Of a stretch of DNA of 64,000 nt, positions 17,720 to 26,473 are shown piece by piece. The stretch is from Mycolicibacterium hassiacum DSM 44199 (lineage in GTDB: Bacteria; Actinomycetota; Actinomycetes; Mycobacteriales; Mycobacteriaceae). The notes beneath the pieces were generated by a model that saw only the letters and a program-made list of their open reading frames with translations, had not been told where the DNA came from and did not search any database. The position numbers and the translations under genes were made by a program. The stretch covers positions 868,001 to 932,000 of the forward strand of contig NZ_LR026975.1 in assembly GCF_900603025.1 (NCBI RefSeq), in the 5' to 3' direction. Each line of letters opens with the position of its first letter. The first letter of the stretch is position 1.

Positions 17720-17756
17720 GGATGTTCCCCCATCGTCGACCGGTCGCGCCGGCACA

Positions 17757-17775
17757 TACCGTAATGGTTACAGTA
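17757..17775. promoter_or_regulatory. Palindromic operator-like site 3 (best match)
   Basis: TACCGTAATGGTTACAGTA fits TACNGTAA-N3-TTACNGTA at every fixed position. It lies immediately 3' of the SDR stop and 38 bases upstream of the P450 start, both on the reverse strand. Confidence 0.75.
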
Positions 17776-17777
17776 TT

Positions 17778-18566
17778 CTAGACCAATTCGATCGGCGGCT
17801 GTGAGACCAGAGCGGTGATGAAACCGCCGTCCACCTGGACGTCCTGTCCGGTGATCCAGCCGGCCTCGGGCGAGCCGAGAAAGGCGATCACCGGCACGAT
17901 GTCGTCGACCGTCGCGTGGCGCCCGACGGTGGCCTTGACCCCGTCGAGCATCTCCTTGCCCATGGTCCGCTCGAAGTCGGGCAGGATCGGCGTCTGGACC
18001 GGACCGGGGCTGACCGTGTTGACCCGGACCCGGTACTTGGTCCACGCGGGGCCCGCCAGGCGTTTGGTGTAGAGGATGGTGGCCTGCTTGGAGGTGGTGT
18101 AGACGGGATAGGTCGGGTCCTGGCGTTCCTGCCACGCCGCGACCGCGTCACCATCGGTGAGTTCGAGCAGTTCGTTGAGTACGTCGATGCGCTGCTCCCA
18201 GCCCAGGCCCGCCGTCGAGGCGACCGTCACCACCGCTCCGCCCTCGCGCAGGCGCGGCAGCATGCCCTCGACCATCAACCGCATGCCGAGGTAGTTCACC
18301 TTGAGCACGTCGGCGGCCGGTGCGGTGCCCGGGATCCCGGCCACGTGCGCCAGCATGTCCCAGCCGTCGCCGATCTGCTCGAGCGTCGCCCGGATCGAGG
18401 CGGCGTCGCGCAGATCGCACCGCAGATACTGCGATGCCGGAGTCCGGTGTTCGCGGATGTCGACGGCGAGCACGTGATCACCGCGGCCGTGGAAGTGCTC
18501 GGCCACCGCGGCGCCGATGCCCGAGGCGGCACCGACGACGACGATCCTGCGCGGTTCGGAAGCCAT
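17778..18566 (-). CDS. Short-chain dehydrogenase/reductase
   Basis: 262 residues. The NAD(P)-binding VVVGAASGIGAAVAEHF, an NAG-equivalent AHVAGIPG, catalytic Ser in TVASTAGLG, and YTTSKQA with the catalytic Tyr-Lys are present; the family ending GWITGQDVQVDGGF is intact. An insertion of about 20 residues (roughly 130-150) between Ser and Tyr is typical of 3-alpha-hydroxysteroid dehydrogenase-like SDRs. Ribosome site GGAAGGA upstream. It probably oxidises an alcohol made by a P450. It shares an intergenic region with the divergent aldehyde dehydrogenase. Confidence 0.92.
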   Translation of the reverse strand: MASEPRRIVVVGAASGIGAAVAEHFHGRGDHVLAVDIREHRTPASQYLRCDLRDAASIRATLEQIGDGWDMLAHVAGIPGTAPAADVLKVNYLGMRLMVEGMLPRLREGGAVVTVASTAGLGWEQRIDVLNELLELTDGDAVAAWQERQDPTYPVYTTSKQATILYTKRLAGPAWTKYRVRVNTVSPGPVQTPILPDFERTMGKEMLDGVKATVGRHATVDDIVPVIAFLGSPEAGWITGQDVQVDGGFITALVSQPPIELV

Positions 18567-18619
18567 CTGGAGTCGATCCTTCCCCTGTTCGGCCGGTGAC
18601 GGCCTATCATCGAATGGCC

Positions 18620-18638
18620 GACAGTAAGCACGACGGTA
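18620..18638. promoter_or_regulatory. Palindromic operator-like site 4 (weaker)
   Basis: GACAGTAAGCACGACGGTA matches 11 of 14 fixed positions of the island motif. It lies in the divergent region between the SDR (start 18566) and the aldehyde dehydrogenase (start 18701), where one regulator could act on both. Confidence 0.4.
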
Positions 18639-18700
18639 AACAATTCCGGCCAGCCGGACAACGGCTTCGGCCGACGAAGACGTCTTCGAGAGTGGTGACC

Positions 18701-20209
18701 ATGGACGCGCGCGCGATCTCCGCGACCGTTGACGTCGGCGCTGGCATGCGGGAGATCCTGGATCGCCAACGGGCGGCGTTTCTGGCCGAGGGGCCGCCTC
18801 CGGTGGCGGTGCGCCGCGACCGCATCGACCGGTTGTCGGCGCTGGTGCTCGACAACGCCGGCGCGATCGTCGACGCGGTGGCCGCCGACTTCGGCACCCG
18901 GCCGCGCACCGCGACGCTGTTCACCGAGATCCTCGGCATGATCTCGGTCATCGAACACACCAGATCGCATGTGCGGCAATGGATGCGCACCACCCCGCTG
19001 CTGCGGGCGGCGCGGCTGGTCGGGTTCCGCGCCGAGGTCGAGCCGACCCCGCTGGGGGTGGTCGGCATTATCGGCCCCTGGAACTTCCCGGTGAACCTGG
19101 TGGTGCTGCCCGCCACGGCGGCGTTCGCCGCCGGCAACCGGGTGATGATCAAGATGTCCGAGATCACCGCGCACACCGCCGAATTGATGGCGTCGCTCGC
19201 ATCCCGGTATTTCGACGACACCGAGCTGGCCGTCGTCACCGGTGGTGTCGACGTCGGTGCCGCGTTCGCGTCGCTGCCGTTCGACCACCTGTTCTTCACC
19301 GGATCACCGGAGGTGGGTGCGCGGGTGGCGCAGGCCGCGGCCGCCAACCTGGTGCCGGTGACGCTCGAACTCGGCGGCAAGAACCCCGTCGTGGTGTCCC
19401 GCGACGCCGACCTGACGCGGTCGGCGACGCGCATCGCGCAGGGCCGGATGATCAACGGCGGTCAGGTGTGCGTGTGCCCGGACTACGTGCTGGTGACCGA
19501 GGAACGCCAGGACGAGTTCGTCGGCATCGTCCGCGCCACCTGGCGCACGATGTTTCCGACGATCGTCACCAACGACGACTACTGCTCGTCGGTCAACCGG
19601 GCGAACTTCGAGCGGGTCGTCGGGCTGATCGAGGACGCCCGCGCGGCGGGTGCGACCGTCGAATCCGTTGCGCCACCGGGGGAGTCGCTGCCCGATCCGG
19701 TGTCGCGCAAGATCGCGCCGACGATCGTGCGCGATGTCGACGACGCGATGCGCATCGCCAACGAGGAGATCTTCGGCCCGGTGCTGGTGGTGCGCCCGTA
19801 CCGGACGCTGCGCGAGGCGATCGCGCGGATCAACGACCGGCCCGCACCGCTGGTGGCGTACTGGTTCGGCCCCGACAACGACGAGTTCCGCGAGTTCGTG
19901 CGTAGCACCCGCAGCGGGGGTGTGGCGCGCAACGACTTCGCCGCGCAGATGATCCCGTCGGCCGCGCCGTTCGGCGGCGTGGGCCGCAGCGGGATGGGCG
20001 CCTACCACGGCAAGGCCGGTTTCGACGCGTTCAGCCACTACCGCAGCGTGGTCGGCACCGACCTGCCGTTCACCATCACCGGCCGCGCGGCGCCGCCGTT
20101 CACCGCGCCGATCAAGGCGACGACCGCGCTCGGCCTACGGATGGCCCACCGCCGCACCCGCCGCCGATTGCGCCGCTCGCGCCGCCGCCCTCCGTCTGCA
20201 ACGGAATAG
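18701..20209 (+). CDS. Aldehyde dehydrogenase family protein (coniferyl-aldehyde-dehydrogenase-like)
   Basis: 502 residues from ATG at 18701. IIGPWNFPVNLV (NAD binding), the Glu in VTLELGGKNPVVV and the Cys region MINGGQVCVCPDYVLV identify an ALDH. The short N-terminus with a C-terminal segment after FDAFSHYRS fits the coniferyl aldehyde/fatty aldehyde dehydrogenase branch. A very basic tail (RRTRRRLRRSRRRPP) follows. The stop codon TAG lies within the family A palindrome that begins at 20199, so the last codons come from the repeat. Role: aldehyde to carboxylate before CoA activation. Confidence 0.9.
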   Translation: MDARAISATVDVGAGMREILDRQRAAFLAEGPPPVAVRRDRIDRLSALVLDNAGAIVDAVAADFGTRPRTATLFTEILGMISVIEHTRSHVRQWMRTTPLLRAARLVGFRAEVEPTPLGVVGIIGPWNFPVNLVVLPATAAFAAGNRVMIKMSEITAHTAELMASLASRYFDDTELAVVTGGVDVGAAFASLPFDHLFFTGSPEVGARVAQAAAANLVPVTLELGGKNPVVVSRDADLTRSATRIAQGRMINGGQVCVCPDYVLVTEERQDEFVGIVRATWRTMFPTIVTNDDYCSSVNRANFERVVGLIEDARAAGATVESVAPPGESLPDPVSRKIAPTIVRDVDDAMRIANEEIFGPVLVVRPYRTLREAIARINDRPAPLVAYWFGPDNDEFREFVRSTRSGGVARNDFAAQMIPSAAPFGGVGRSGMGAYHGKAGFDAFSHYRSVVGTDLPFTITGRAAPPFTAPIKATTALGLRMAHRRTRRRLRRSRRRPPSATE

Positions 20210-20261
20210 CATTCCTGGTCGTGAAATCGGCGCCGCAACGACCAGGAATGCTATTCCGGCG
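20199..20261. repeat. 63-bp palindromic repeat, family A copy 2
   Basis: Begins CAACGGAATAGCATTCCTGG and ends GACCAGGAATGCTATTCCGGCG. Near-identical to 16371-16433. It contains the stop codon of the aldehyde dehydrogenase and lies between convergent genes, so it could act as a bidirectional stem-loop. Confidence 0.85.
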
Positions 20262-20281
20262 ATAACTGGGGGCAGCTGCAG

Positions 20282-21937
20282 CTACTGGCCGGCGATGGCC
20301 TGTTCGCGGGCCCAGCGGTAGTCGGCCTTGCCGGCCGGGCTGCGCACGATGCTCGGCCGGAACACGATCGCCTTCGGCAGCTTATACCGCGCGATCGACT
20401 GGGCGGCGTGCTCGATCAGCTCCGCGGGGGTCGCGGTCTTGCCCTCGACCAGCGCGACGACCGCGACCACCTCCTGGCCCCACCGCTCGCTGGGCCGACC
20501 GGCCACCACGACGTCGGCCACCGCCGGATGCGACAGCAGCGCGGTCTCGACCTCCTCGACGAAGATCTTCTCGCCGCCGGAGTTGATGGTCACCGAATCG
20601 CGGCCGAGCAGCTCGATCGAACCGTCGGCCAGATGGCGGGCCCGGTCGCCCGGGATCGAGTACCGCACCCCGTCGATGACCGGGAACGTCTTGGCGGTCT
20701 TCTCCGCATCGCCCTTGTAGCCCAGTGGCACGTAGCCGCGCTGGGCCAGCCAGCCGATCCCCTCGTGGCCGGGCTGCAGGATCGCGGTGAGGTCCTCGGA
20801 CGCGACGAAGGTGTCCGGCCCGGCGTTGAACTTGCCGGTCGACACCGCGCCCGGCGCCGACAGGTGGTTCATCTGGATGCCGGTCTCCGACGAGCCGACC
20901 CCGTCCATGACGATCAGGCCGGGTTTGACGTCGATCAGCCGCTGCTTGGCGGTCGGAGTGAGCAGCGCGCCGCCGTTGGCCACCACACCCAGCGACGATA
21001 CATCGGCGTTGCTGCGCTCGATGGCGTCGGCGATCGGGCGCGCCATCGCGTCGCCGACCACCTGCAGCACGAACACCTTCTCCCGCTCGATGGTCGCCAC
21101 CACGTCGTCGGGGTCGAGGCGTTCCGGTGCCGCGGAGAACACGATGGTCTGCCCGGTGGTCATCGCGGTGAACGCCGCCCACTGCGCGGCGCCGTGCATC
21201 AGCGGCGGCAGGGTGAAGATCTTGGTCCCCGGGCTCTCGGCCACCCGCTTGGCGATGTCGTCGTAGTCGCTGATCAGCTCGCCGGTGGCCATGTTGCGGC
21301 CGCCGAACGAGGTCATGAAGATGTCGTGCTGGCGCCACAGCACGCCCTTGGGCATGCCGGTGGTGCCGCCGGTGTAGAGCACGTACAGGTCATCCGGCGA
21401 CGGCTGCACCGGCGGCGGATCGGCCGGCCCGGACCCGACGATCGACTCGTAGTCGACCGCCCCCGGCAGCAGATCGTTGCCCGAGTTGTCGGCGATCTGG
21501 ATCAGCACCCGCAGGTTCGGCAGGTCCGGTAGCACCTCGGCGACCCGCGGCGCGAACGCCGCGTGATACACCAGCGCCGACGCGCCGGCGTCATTGAGCA
21601 GGTACTCCAGCTCCTTCTTGACGTAGCGGTAGTTGACGTTGAACGGCGCCACCCGGGCACGCCACGAGCCGAGCATGGCCTCGATGTACTCCGGCCCGTT
21701 GTAGGCGTAGACGCCCAGCAGGTCCTGGCCGACCTCGTGGCCGGCCAGCTCGGAGCGTTCGGTGTGGCAGCCCAGTCCGCGGGAGTGCAGGTAGGCCGCC
21801 AGCCGGTTGGCCCGCTCGACGACCTGCGCGTAGGTGTAGCGCCGGTCGCCCTGAACGATGAACTCGCGGTCGCCGATCGCAGCGACGACGGTGTCGGCGG
21901 CCGCCGGGACGGTGAACTGGGTGGTCGAAACGGTCAT
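20282..21937 (-). CDS. Acyl-CoA synthetase, FadD19-like
   Basis: 551 residues from ATG at 21937. LYTGGTTGMPKGVLWRQ is the AMP-binding loop, DGVGSSETG the second, and SPAGKADYRWA the C-terminal Lys loop. Length and many segments (RYVKKELEYLLNDAGASALVYH, INSGGEKIFVEEVE) resemble FadD19, the mycobacterial ligase for C24-branched and 3-oxo-cholestenoate-type side chains. The resemblance is by eye. Third gene of a reverse operon Rieske oxygenase - thioesterase - synthetase with 8-16 bp gaps. Convergent with the aldehyde dehydrogenase. Confidence 0.88.
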   Translation of the reverse strand: MTVSTTQFTVPAAADTVVAAIGDREFIVQGDRRYTYAQVVERANRLAAYLHSRGLGCHTERSELAGHEVGQDLLGVYAYNGPEYIEAMLGSWRARVAPFNVNYRYVKKELEYLLNDAGASALVYHAAFAPRVAEVLPDLPNLRVLIQIADNSGNDLLPGAVDYESIVGSGPADPPPVQPSPDDLYVLYTGGTTGMPKGVLWRQHDIFMTSFGGRNMATGELISDYDDIAKRVAESPGTKIFTLPPLMHGAAQWAAFTAMTTGQTIVFSAAPERLDPDDVVATIEREKVFVLQVVGDAMARPIADAIERSNADVSSLGVVANGGALLTPTAKQRLIDVKPGLIVMDGVGSSETGIQMNHLSAPGAVSTGKFNAGPDTFVASEDLTAILQPGHEGIGWLAQRGYVPLGYKGDAEKTAKTFPVIDGVRYSIPGDRARHLADGSIELLGRDSVTINSGGEKIFVEEVETALLSHPAVADVVVAGRPSERWGQEVVAVVALVEGKTATPAELIEHAAQSIARYKLPKAIVFRPSIVRSPAGKADYRWAREQAIAGQ

Positions 21938-21945
21938 CACGCCTC

Positions 21946-22563
21946 TCACGGCTGGTGGGGGAGCAACTTGATCATCAAGCCGTTGGCCTCGGATAGTACG
22001 TGGCCGTCCGCGTCGGTCATCGCGGCCCTCACGAACAGCTTGCGTCCCTCGATGCGCTCCACCCACGCGCGCGCCTGAAGCGGCACGTCGATGGGGGTGA
22101 TCCGGCGGTAGTCGACGTGCAGATAGGCGGTGCGGCTGTCGGGCCGCCCGGCCGCGGTCACCACCATGCCGAAGTGCCAGTCGTAGAACAGCGGGATCAC
22201 CCCGCCGTGCACGGCGTCGTTGCCGCCGACGTGTACCCGGCTGAACTGCCCGCGCATGGTCACCCCGTCCGGGCCGGACTCGCTCACCTGCCACGGCGGC
22301 AGCATCGGGTGGCCGTTGCCGGGCAGGTTGCGGGCGCGGCCGGCCGGGGCGACCCCCGCCGGAGCCGGGTCCCGCTCCAGCCGGGCGCAGACCTGTTCGA
22401 GCAGCGCCGCGCTGTCGGCCCACACCGCCGGGTCCGGGTCGCTGGCCACCGTGAGGTCCTGCAACCGGCGCAGCGCGGCCGCGAACCGGGCCAGTTCGGG
22501 GCCGGCCTCGGTCGGCTGGATCCGGGCGAAGTCGCGGATGTCGTCGCTGACGTCCTCGGTCAT
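21946..22563 (-). CDS. Hotdog-fold thioesterase (PaaI-like)
   Basis: 205 residues. The core VHGGVIPLFYDWHFGMVV, then LHVDYRRITPIDVPLQARAWVERIEGRKLFV, match acyl-CoA thioesterases of the PaaI/4HBT family, with an extra N-terminal helical region of about 80 residues. It releases free acid from CoA intermediates or rescues CoA. It starts 16 bases after the Rieske oxygenase stop and ends 8 bases before the synthetase start, so it belongs to that operon. Substrate not inferable. Confidence 0.85.
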   Translation of the reverse strand: MTEDVSDDIRDFARIQPTEAGPELARFAAALRRLQDLTVASDPDPAVWADSAALLEQVCARLERDPAPAGVAPAGRARNLPGNGHPMLPPWQVSESGPDGVTMRGQFSRVHVGGNDAVHGGVIPLFYDWHFGMVVTAAGRPDSRTAYLHVDYRRITPIDVPLQARAWVERIEGRKLFVRAAMTDADGHVLSEANGLMIKLLPHQP

Positions 22564-22579
22564 GAGCGCCGTCGGCCGG

Positions 22580-23596
22580 TCACGCGGGGGCCGCGGCCTC
22601 GGCGGCGACGGGAACCTCGTAGAACTGCTTGGCCCACCTGCGCAGCGCCATGTACGGCTTGGCGTCGGTCTTGGACAGCGCCGGGTTCTCGACGTACTCC
22701 TGATAGCGCCAGATGTTCAGGTCGTCCCACACGGTGCGCAGGTACTGACGCTCGACGCGTTCGCGGACCTCCGGCGGCGGCACGTCGGAGGTGTCGCCGG
22801 GCAACCGCGGCCACCAGATCGAATAGAACATGTCCGACAGCCCGTCCTCGACCGGGGTGCAGGCGAAGATCAACCGGTGGTTCGAGGCCCCCTCGAACGC
22901 GCTGATCGCGAAACCGAGCCCGGACAGGTGGCTGTGGATCTTGAGTGCCATCCTGTTCGGGTCGTCGCTGGAGGTGTCCGGCCAGCCGGTCAGAAAACGC
23001 CACTCCTCGTCGGCGATCTCCCAGTGCAGGCACACCGGGGTGACCGTGGCGTGGTGCACGTAGTAGAAGTGCGCGCTGTCCGGACCGTTCTCGGCGACGA
23101 TCTGCGGATGCACCGGCTCGCGTTCGGCTTTGCGCGAGAACTCCGGATACGGGCGGTAATACGCCGCGGGATCGGTGGGGAACTGCGGGAACTTGTGGAA
23201 CAGGTCGGGCAGCTCCCATTTCGGCGGCTTGCCCTCGGGCTGATGCCAGACGAACACGCAGCCGTACTGTTCGCGCACCGGGTAGACCCGCAGCCGCAGC
23301 GCCTTGTTCGGCCGGTCGGGCTGGTAGGGGATGTAGCGGTTGGTTCCGTCGGGACCCCAGCGCCAACCGTGGAAGGGGCATTCGACGCAGGCGCCCACCA
23401 CCTTGCCGCCGTGGCCGATGTGCGCGCCGAGGTGGCGGCAGTGCCCGGACAGCACGTGCAGCTCGCCGTTCTCGTCGCGGTAAGCCACCAGGTCGTCGCC
23501 GAAGTAGCGCAGCGGTTTGACGTCGCCGGGCTGGAACTCCGCCGACCAGCCGATCATGAACCAGCCGGTGACCTTCCAGGTGAACGGAACCTTCAC
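22580..23596 (-). CDS. Rieske [2Fe-2S] oxygenase alpha subunit, KshA-like
   Basis: 338 residues from GTG at 23596; GGAGGA lies 6-11 bases upstream, so the longer TTG frame, which translates the ribosome site, was rejected. The Rieske motif is CRHLGAHIGHGG ... CPFHGWRW (about residues 46-71). The mononuclear iron site is NGPDSAHFYYVHH. The C-terminus (IWRYQEYVENPAL, YMALRRWAKQFY) follows 3-ketosteroid 9-alpha-hydroxylase oxygenase KshA. It needs a reductase (KshB type), not encoded here. First gene of a reverse operon. An operator-like site lies about 40 bases upstream. Confidence 0.9.
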   Translation of the reverse strand: MKVPFTWKVTGWFMIGWSAEFQPGDVKPLRYFGDDLVAYRDENGELHVLSGHCRHLGAHIGHGGKVVGACVECPFHGWRWGPDGTNRYIPYQPDRPNKALRLRVYPVREQYGCVFVWHQPEGKPPKWELPDLFHKFPQFPTDPAAYYRPYPEFSRKAEREPVHPQIVAENGPDSAHFYYVHHATVTPVCLHWEIADEEWRFLTGWPDTSSDDPNRMALKIHSHLSGLGFAISAFEGASNHRLIFACTPVEDGLSDMFYSIWWPRLPGDTSDVPPPEVRERVERQYLRTVWDDLNIWRYQEYVENPALSKTDAKPYMALRRWAKQFYEVPVAAEAAAPA

Positions 23597-23635
23597 GTCT
23601 TCCTCCAAGCGAGCCGGTCAGGCGATAGAGAAAAT

Positions 23636-23654
23636 TACAGTAGCTATTTCGGGA
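23636..23654. promoter_or_regulatory. Palindromic operator-like site 5 (weaker)
   Basis: TACAGTAGCTATTTCGGGA matches the island motif at 11 of 14 fixed positions. It is 40 bases upstream of the Rieske oxygenase start, and a stronger site at 23707 serves the divergent gene. Confidence 0.4.
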
Positions 23655-23706
23655 ATGCCGCCGGATCGGGTGCGTTCGACGAAATCGCCACCGCTCTCGG
23701 AGACAA

Positions 23707-23725
23707 TACTGTAATAGTTTCAGTA
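23707..23725. promoter_or_regulatory. Palindromic operator-like site 6
   Basis: TACTGTAATAGTTTCAGTA, one mismatch to TACNGTAA-N3-TTACNGTA, 22 bases upstream of the flavin monooxygenase start. Confidence 0.7.
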
Positions 23726-23747
23726 TGCCTTCGCCGACTCGAGGTGC

Positions 23748-25379
23748 ATGTCCGTGAGCACATCCCCTGCCGTGCGGTTGGAGACGCTGGTCATCGGCGC
23801 CGGGTTCTCCGGTCTGTACGCGTTGCACCGGCTTCGCGAACTCGGTGTGCGCACCCTGGTGGTCGAGGCGGCCGAGGAGCTCGGCGGCACCTGGCTGTTC
23901 AACCGCTATCCCGGCGCGCGCTGCGACATCGAGAGCATCGAGTACTCCTACAGCTTCTCCGAGGAGATCCAGCAGGAGTGGGTGTGGACCGAGACCATGC
24001 CCGCCCAGCAGGAGATCCTGGCCTACCTGAACTTCGTCGCCGATCGCCTCGATCTGCGCCGCGACATCCGGTTCAACACCCGCGTGGTGGCGATGCGGTT
24101 CGACGAAACGGCGGCCGAATGGGTGGTGACGACCGACGTCGGGCAGACCTACATCGCGCGGTTCGTGGTCGCCGCGACCGGCATCCTGTCGGTGCCGCTG
24201 AACCCCGACATCCCCGGCATGGACTCGTTCGCCGGGATGTCACTGTTCACCGCCGCCTGGCCGCGCGAGGACGTCGAGTTGGCCGACCGGCGGATCGGGG
24301 TGATCGGCACCGGGTCGACCGGGGTGCAGCTCATCCCGGTGGTGGCCGAGCAGGCCGGACACCTGACGGTGTTTCAACGCTCACCGGCCTACACGCTGCC
24401 GTGGCCGGTGCGTAGGTTCGAGCCCGGCGAACTCGACGAGCTCAAGAGCCGCTACCACGAGATCCGCGCCGCCCAACGGGCTCATCCGGTGGGAGCGGCG
24501 CGGCTCAGCGCGTTCTCGGTCATGCTCGAGATGCTCGCCAAACCGCCGATCAAGTCCGCGACCCGGGAAGAACGGCTGCGCGCCATCGAGGAGCACGGCG
24601 TGCTGGGCGCGCTGAACTGGGGCGACGTCTTCTTCGACATCGAGGCCAACCGGATGGCCACCGAACTCTACGGCGAGGCGGTCGCCCGCATCGTCAAGGA
24701 CCCGGACACCGCCGCCGCGCTCACACCCAGTCACCCGTTCGGCTGCAAGCGTCCGATCATCGACCAGGGCTACTACGAGACCTTCAACCGCGACAACGTC
24801 ACCCTGGTCGACCTGCGCCGCGACCCGATCGTGGGAATCGAACCGGCCGGCATCCGCACCGAACGCCGGCTGCACGAACTCGATGTGATCATCTACGCCA
24901 CCGGGTTCGACGCGATGACCGGTGCGCTGACCCGCATCGACATCCGCGGCCGCGACGGGATGTCGCTGGCCGATTTCTGGAACACCGAGGGTCCGTACAC
25001 CTATCTGGGGCTCGCGGTCGCCGGGTTCCCCAACCTGTTCATGATCCAGGCACCGGGAAGTCCCTCGGCGGCAACGAATTTCGTGGCAGCACTGGAGCAG
25101 CACGTGGAGTGGATCGGCGACTGCATCGCCTACCTGCGCGCCCACGGCCACCGCACCATCGAGGCGCTGCCCGAGGCGCAGCGCGAGTGGATCGAACACA
25201 CCACCTCGCTGGTGGAACCGACCGTGCTGGTGCACCCGTCGTGCAACTCCTGGTACAACGGGGGCAACGTTCCGGGCAAGAAGCGGATGTACATGGGCTA
25301 CACCGCCGGCATCCCCGAGTACCGGCGGCGCTGCGACGAGATCGCCGCGGCCGGCTACACCGGGTTCAAGCTGGGATGA
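23748..25379 (+). CDS. Flavin-dependent monooxygenase, Baeyer-Villiger type with altered fingerprint
   Basis: 543 residues. FAD site VIGAGFSGLYALHRLRELG near residue 15, NADPH site IGVIGTGSTGVQLIP near 185, and the closing ATGFDAMTGAL. The Baeyer-Villiger fingerprint FxGxxxHxxxW(P/D) reads FAGMSLFTAAWP, with Phe instead of His. The family converts ketones to esters or lactones using O2 and NADPH. The substitution could change or abolish that chemistry. Translationally coupled (ATGA) to an alpha/beta hydrolase, which fits a lactone-forming then lactone-opening pair. The operator palindrome upstream ties it to the island regulon. Confidence 0.88.
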   Translation: MSVSTSPAVRLETLVIGAGFSGLYALHRLRELGVRTLVVEAAEELGGTWLFNRYPGARCDIESIEYSYSFSEEIQQEWVWTETMPAQQEILAYLNFVADRLDLRRDIRFNTRVVAMRFDETAAEWVVTTDVGQTYIARFVVAATGILSVPLNPDIPGMDSFAGMSLFTAAWPREDVELADRRIGVIGTGSTGVQLIPVVAEQAGHLTVFQRSPAYTLPWPVRRFEPGELDELKSRYHEIRAAQRAHPVGAARLSAFSVMLEMLAKPPIKSATREERLRAIEEHGVLGALNWGDVFFDIEANRMATELYGEAVARIVKDPDTAAALTPSHPFGCKRPIIDQGYYETFNRDNVTLVDLRRDPIVGIEPAGIRTERRLHELDVIIYATGFDAMTGALTRIDIRGRDGMSLADFWNTEGPYTYLGLAVAGFPNLFMIQAPGSPSAATNFVAALEQHVEWIGDCIAYLRAHGHRTIEALPEAQREWIEHTTSLVEPTVLVHPSCNSWYNGGNVPGKKRMYMGYTAGIPEYRRRCDEIAAAGYTGFKLG

Positions 25380-26473
25380 GGCTTGTCGATCGGGTGTGGC
25401 GGATCGCCTCCGACGCGGCCGGGATCCTGCCGCGGGCCTACACCGCCGTCGCCGACGGCGCTTTGCCGTTGTCGCCGGCCCGCGCCCGCAGCGTCGGTGA
25501 GGTCGTGCTCGACGAACTCGCGTTGACCGCGATGACGCTCACCGCGCCGCCGCCCCGGTGCGACCGGTCCGAACCGGAGTGCGCGGCCGTCGCCGCCGAA
25601 CTGTCGAAACTCGGTGTGGCCGAGGCCCATACCGAACCGAAACCGTTGCAGATCCAGGACCTGAGGCCACGCAGACTCGGGTCGCTGCGCTACCAGGAGC
25701 TGGTGTACGAGCACGATCCCGGCCTGCCGGACGCGCTGGCCGAGTTCGGCGGCCCGGCCACGGCCGTGGTACGGCTGTGCCGGACCGGCGAACAGCAGCG
25801 CCCCTGGCTGGTGTGGGTGCACGGCGCCGGGCAGGGCCAGCCGATCGATCTGCTGTTCTCCCGCGCCCGGCGACTGCGCGACGAACTCGGCTACAACGTC
25901 GCGCTTCCGGTGCAGCCCGGGCACGGGCCGCGCCGCACCGCCTGGCCGGCGTATCCGAACATGGATCCGCTCAACAACATCGCCGGTCAGATGCGGGTGG
26001 TCTCGGAGGTCCGCGCCGTGGTGCGCTGGCTGCGGCCGCAGGCCGGCGCGGTCGTGGTGGCCGGGGTGTCGATGGGCAGCCCGGTGGCGGCGCTGGTCGC
26101 CCACCTCGAACCGGTCGACGGGGTGGCGGTGTACACGCCGATCCTCGGGCTGAACACCATGATCGCCCGGCACCTGGGTCGCTGGGGCCCCTCGGTGCGC
26201 GAGACGGCCGCGCTGCTGGCCTCCGAGACGGTCGCCGCCGCCGCGTCGGTGGTCGACCACACCGTGGTGGAACCCACTGCGCCACAACCGAACCGGCTCG
26301 TCGTCGGCGCCTGGCACGACCGGATGGCGAGGCGCGACCCGGCGCAGCTGCTGCACCGGCGCTGGGGCGGCGAGTTGTACTGGCACCGCGGCAGCCACGT
26401 CGGGCACCTGTTCGCGCCCGGCGTACAGCGGGCGTCCGAGCGACTCCTGCGGAGGGTGATCGATGGGCAGTGA
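25376..26473 (+). CDS. Alpha/beta hydrolase
   Basis: 365 residues starting in the ATGA overlap with the monooxygenase. LVWVHGAGQGQPIDL is the oxyanion-hole strand and VVVAGVSMGSPVAALVAHL the nucleophile elbow (Gly-x-Ser-x-Gly, Ser about residue 238); a late HRGSHVGH supplies the probable His. The N-terminal 150 residues are an uncharacterised cap-like region. Likely opens the ester or lactone produced by the coupled monooxygenase; this is inferred from position. It overlaps the next reading frame (26463) by 11 bases. Confidence 0.85.
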   Translation: MRLVDRVWRIASDAAGILPRAYTAVADGALPLSPARARSVGEVVLDELALTAMTLTAPPPRCDRSEPECAAVAAELSKLGVAEAHTEPKPLQIQDLRPRRLGSLRYQELVYEHDPGLPDALAEFGGPATAVVRLCRTGEQQRPWLVWVHGAGQGQPIDLLFSRARRLRDELGYNVALPVQPGHGPRRTAWPAYPNMDPLNNIAGQMRVVSEVRAVVRWLRPQAGAVVVAGVSMGSPVAALVAHLEPVDGVAVYTPILGLNTMIARHLGRWGPSVRETAALLASETVAAAASVVDHTVVEPTAPQPNRLVVGAWHDRMARRDPAQLLHRRWGGELYWHRGSHVGHLFAPGVQRASERLLRRVIDGQ

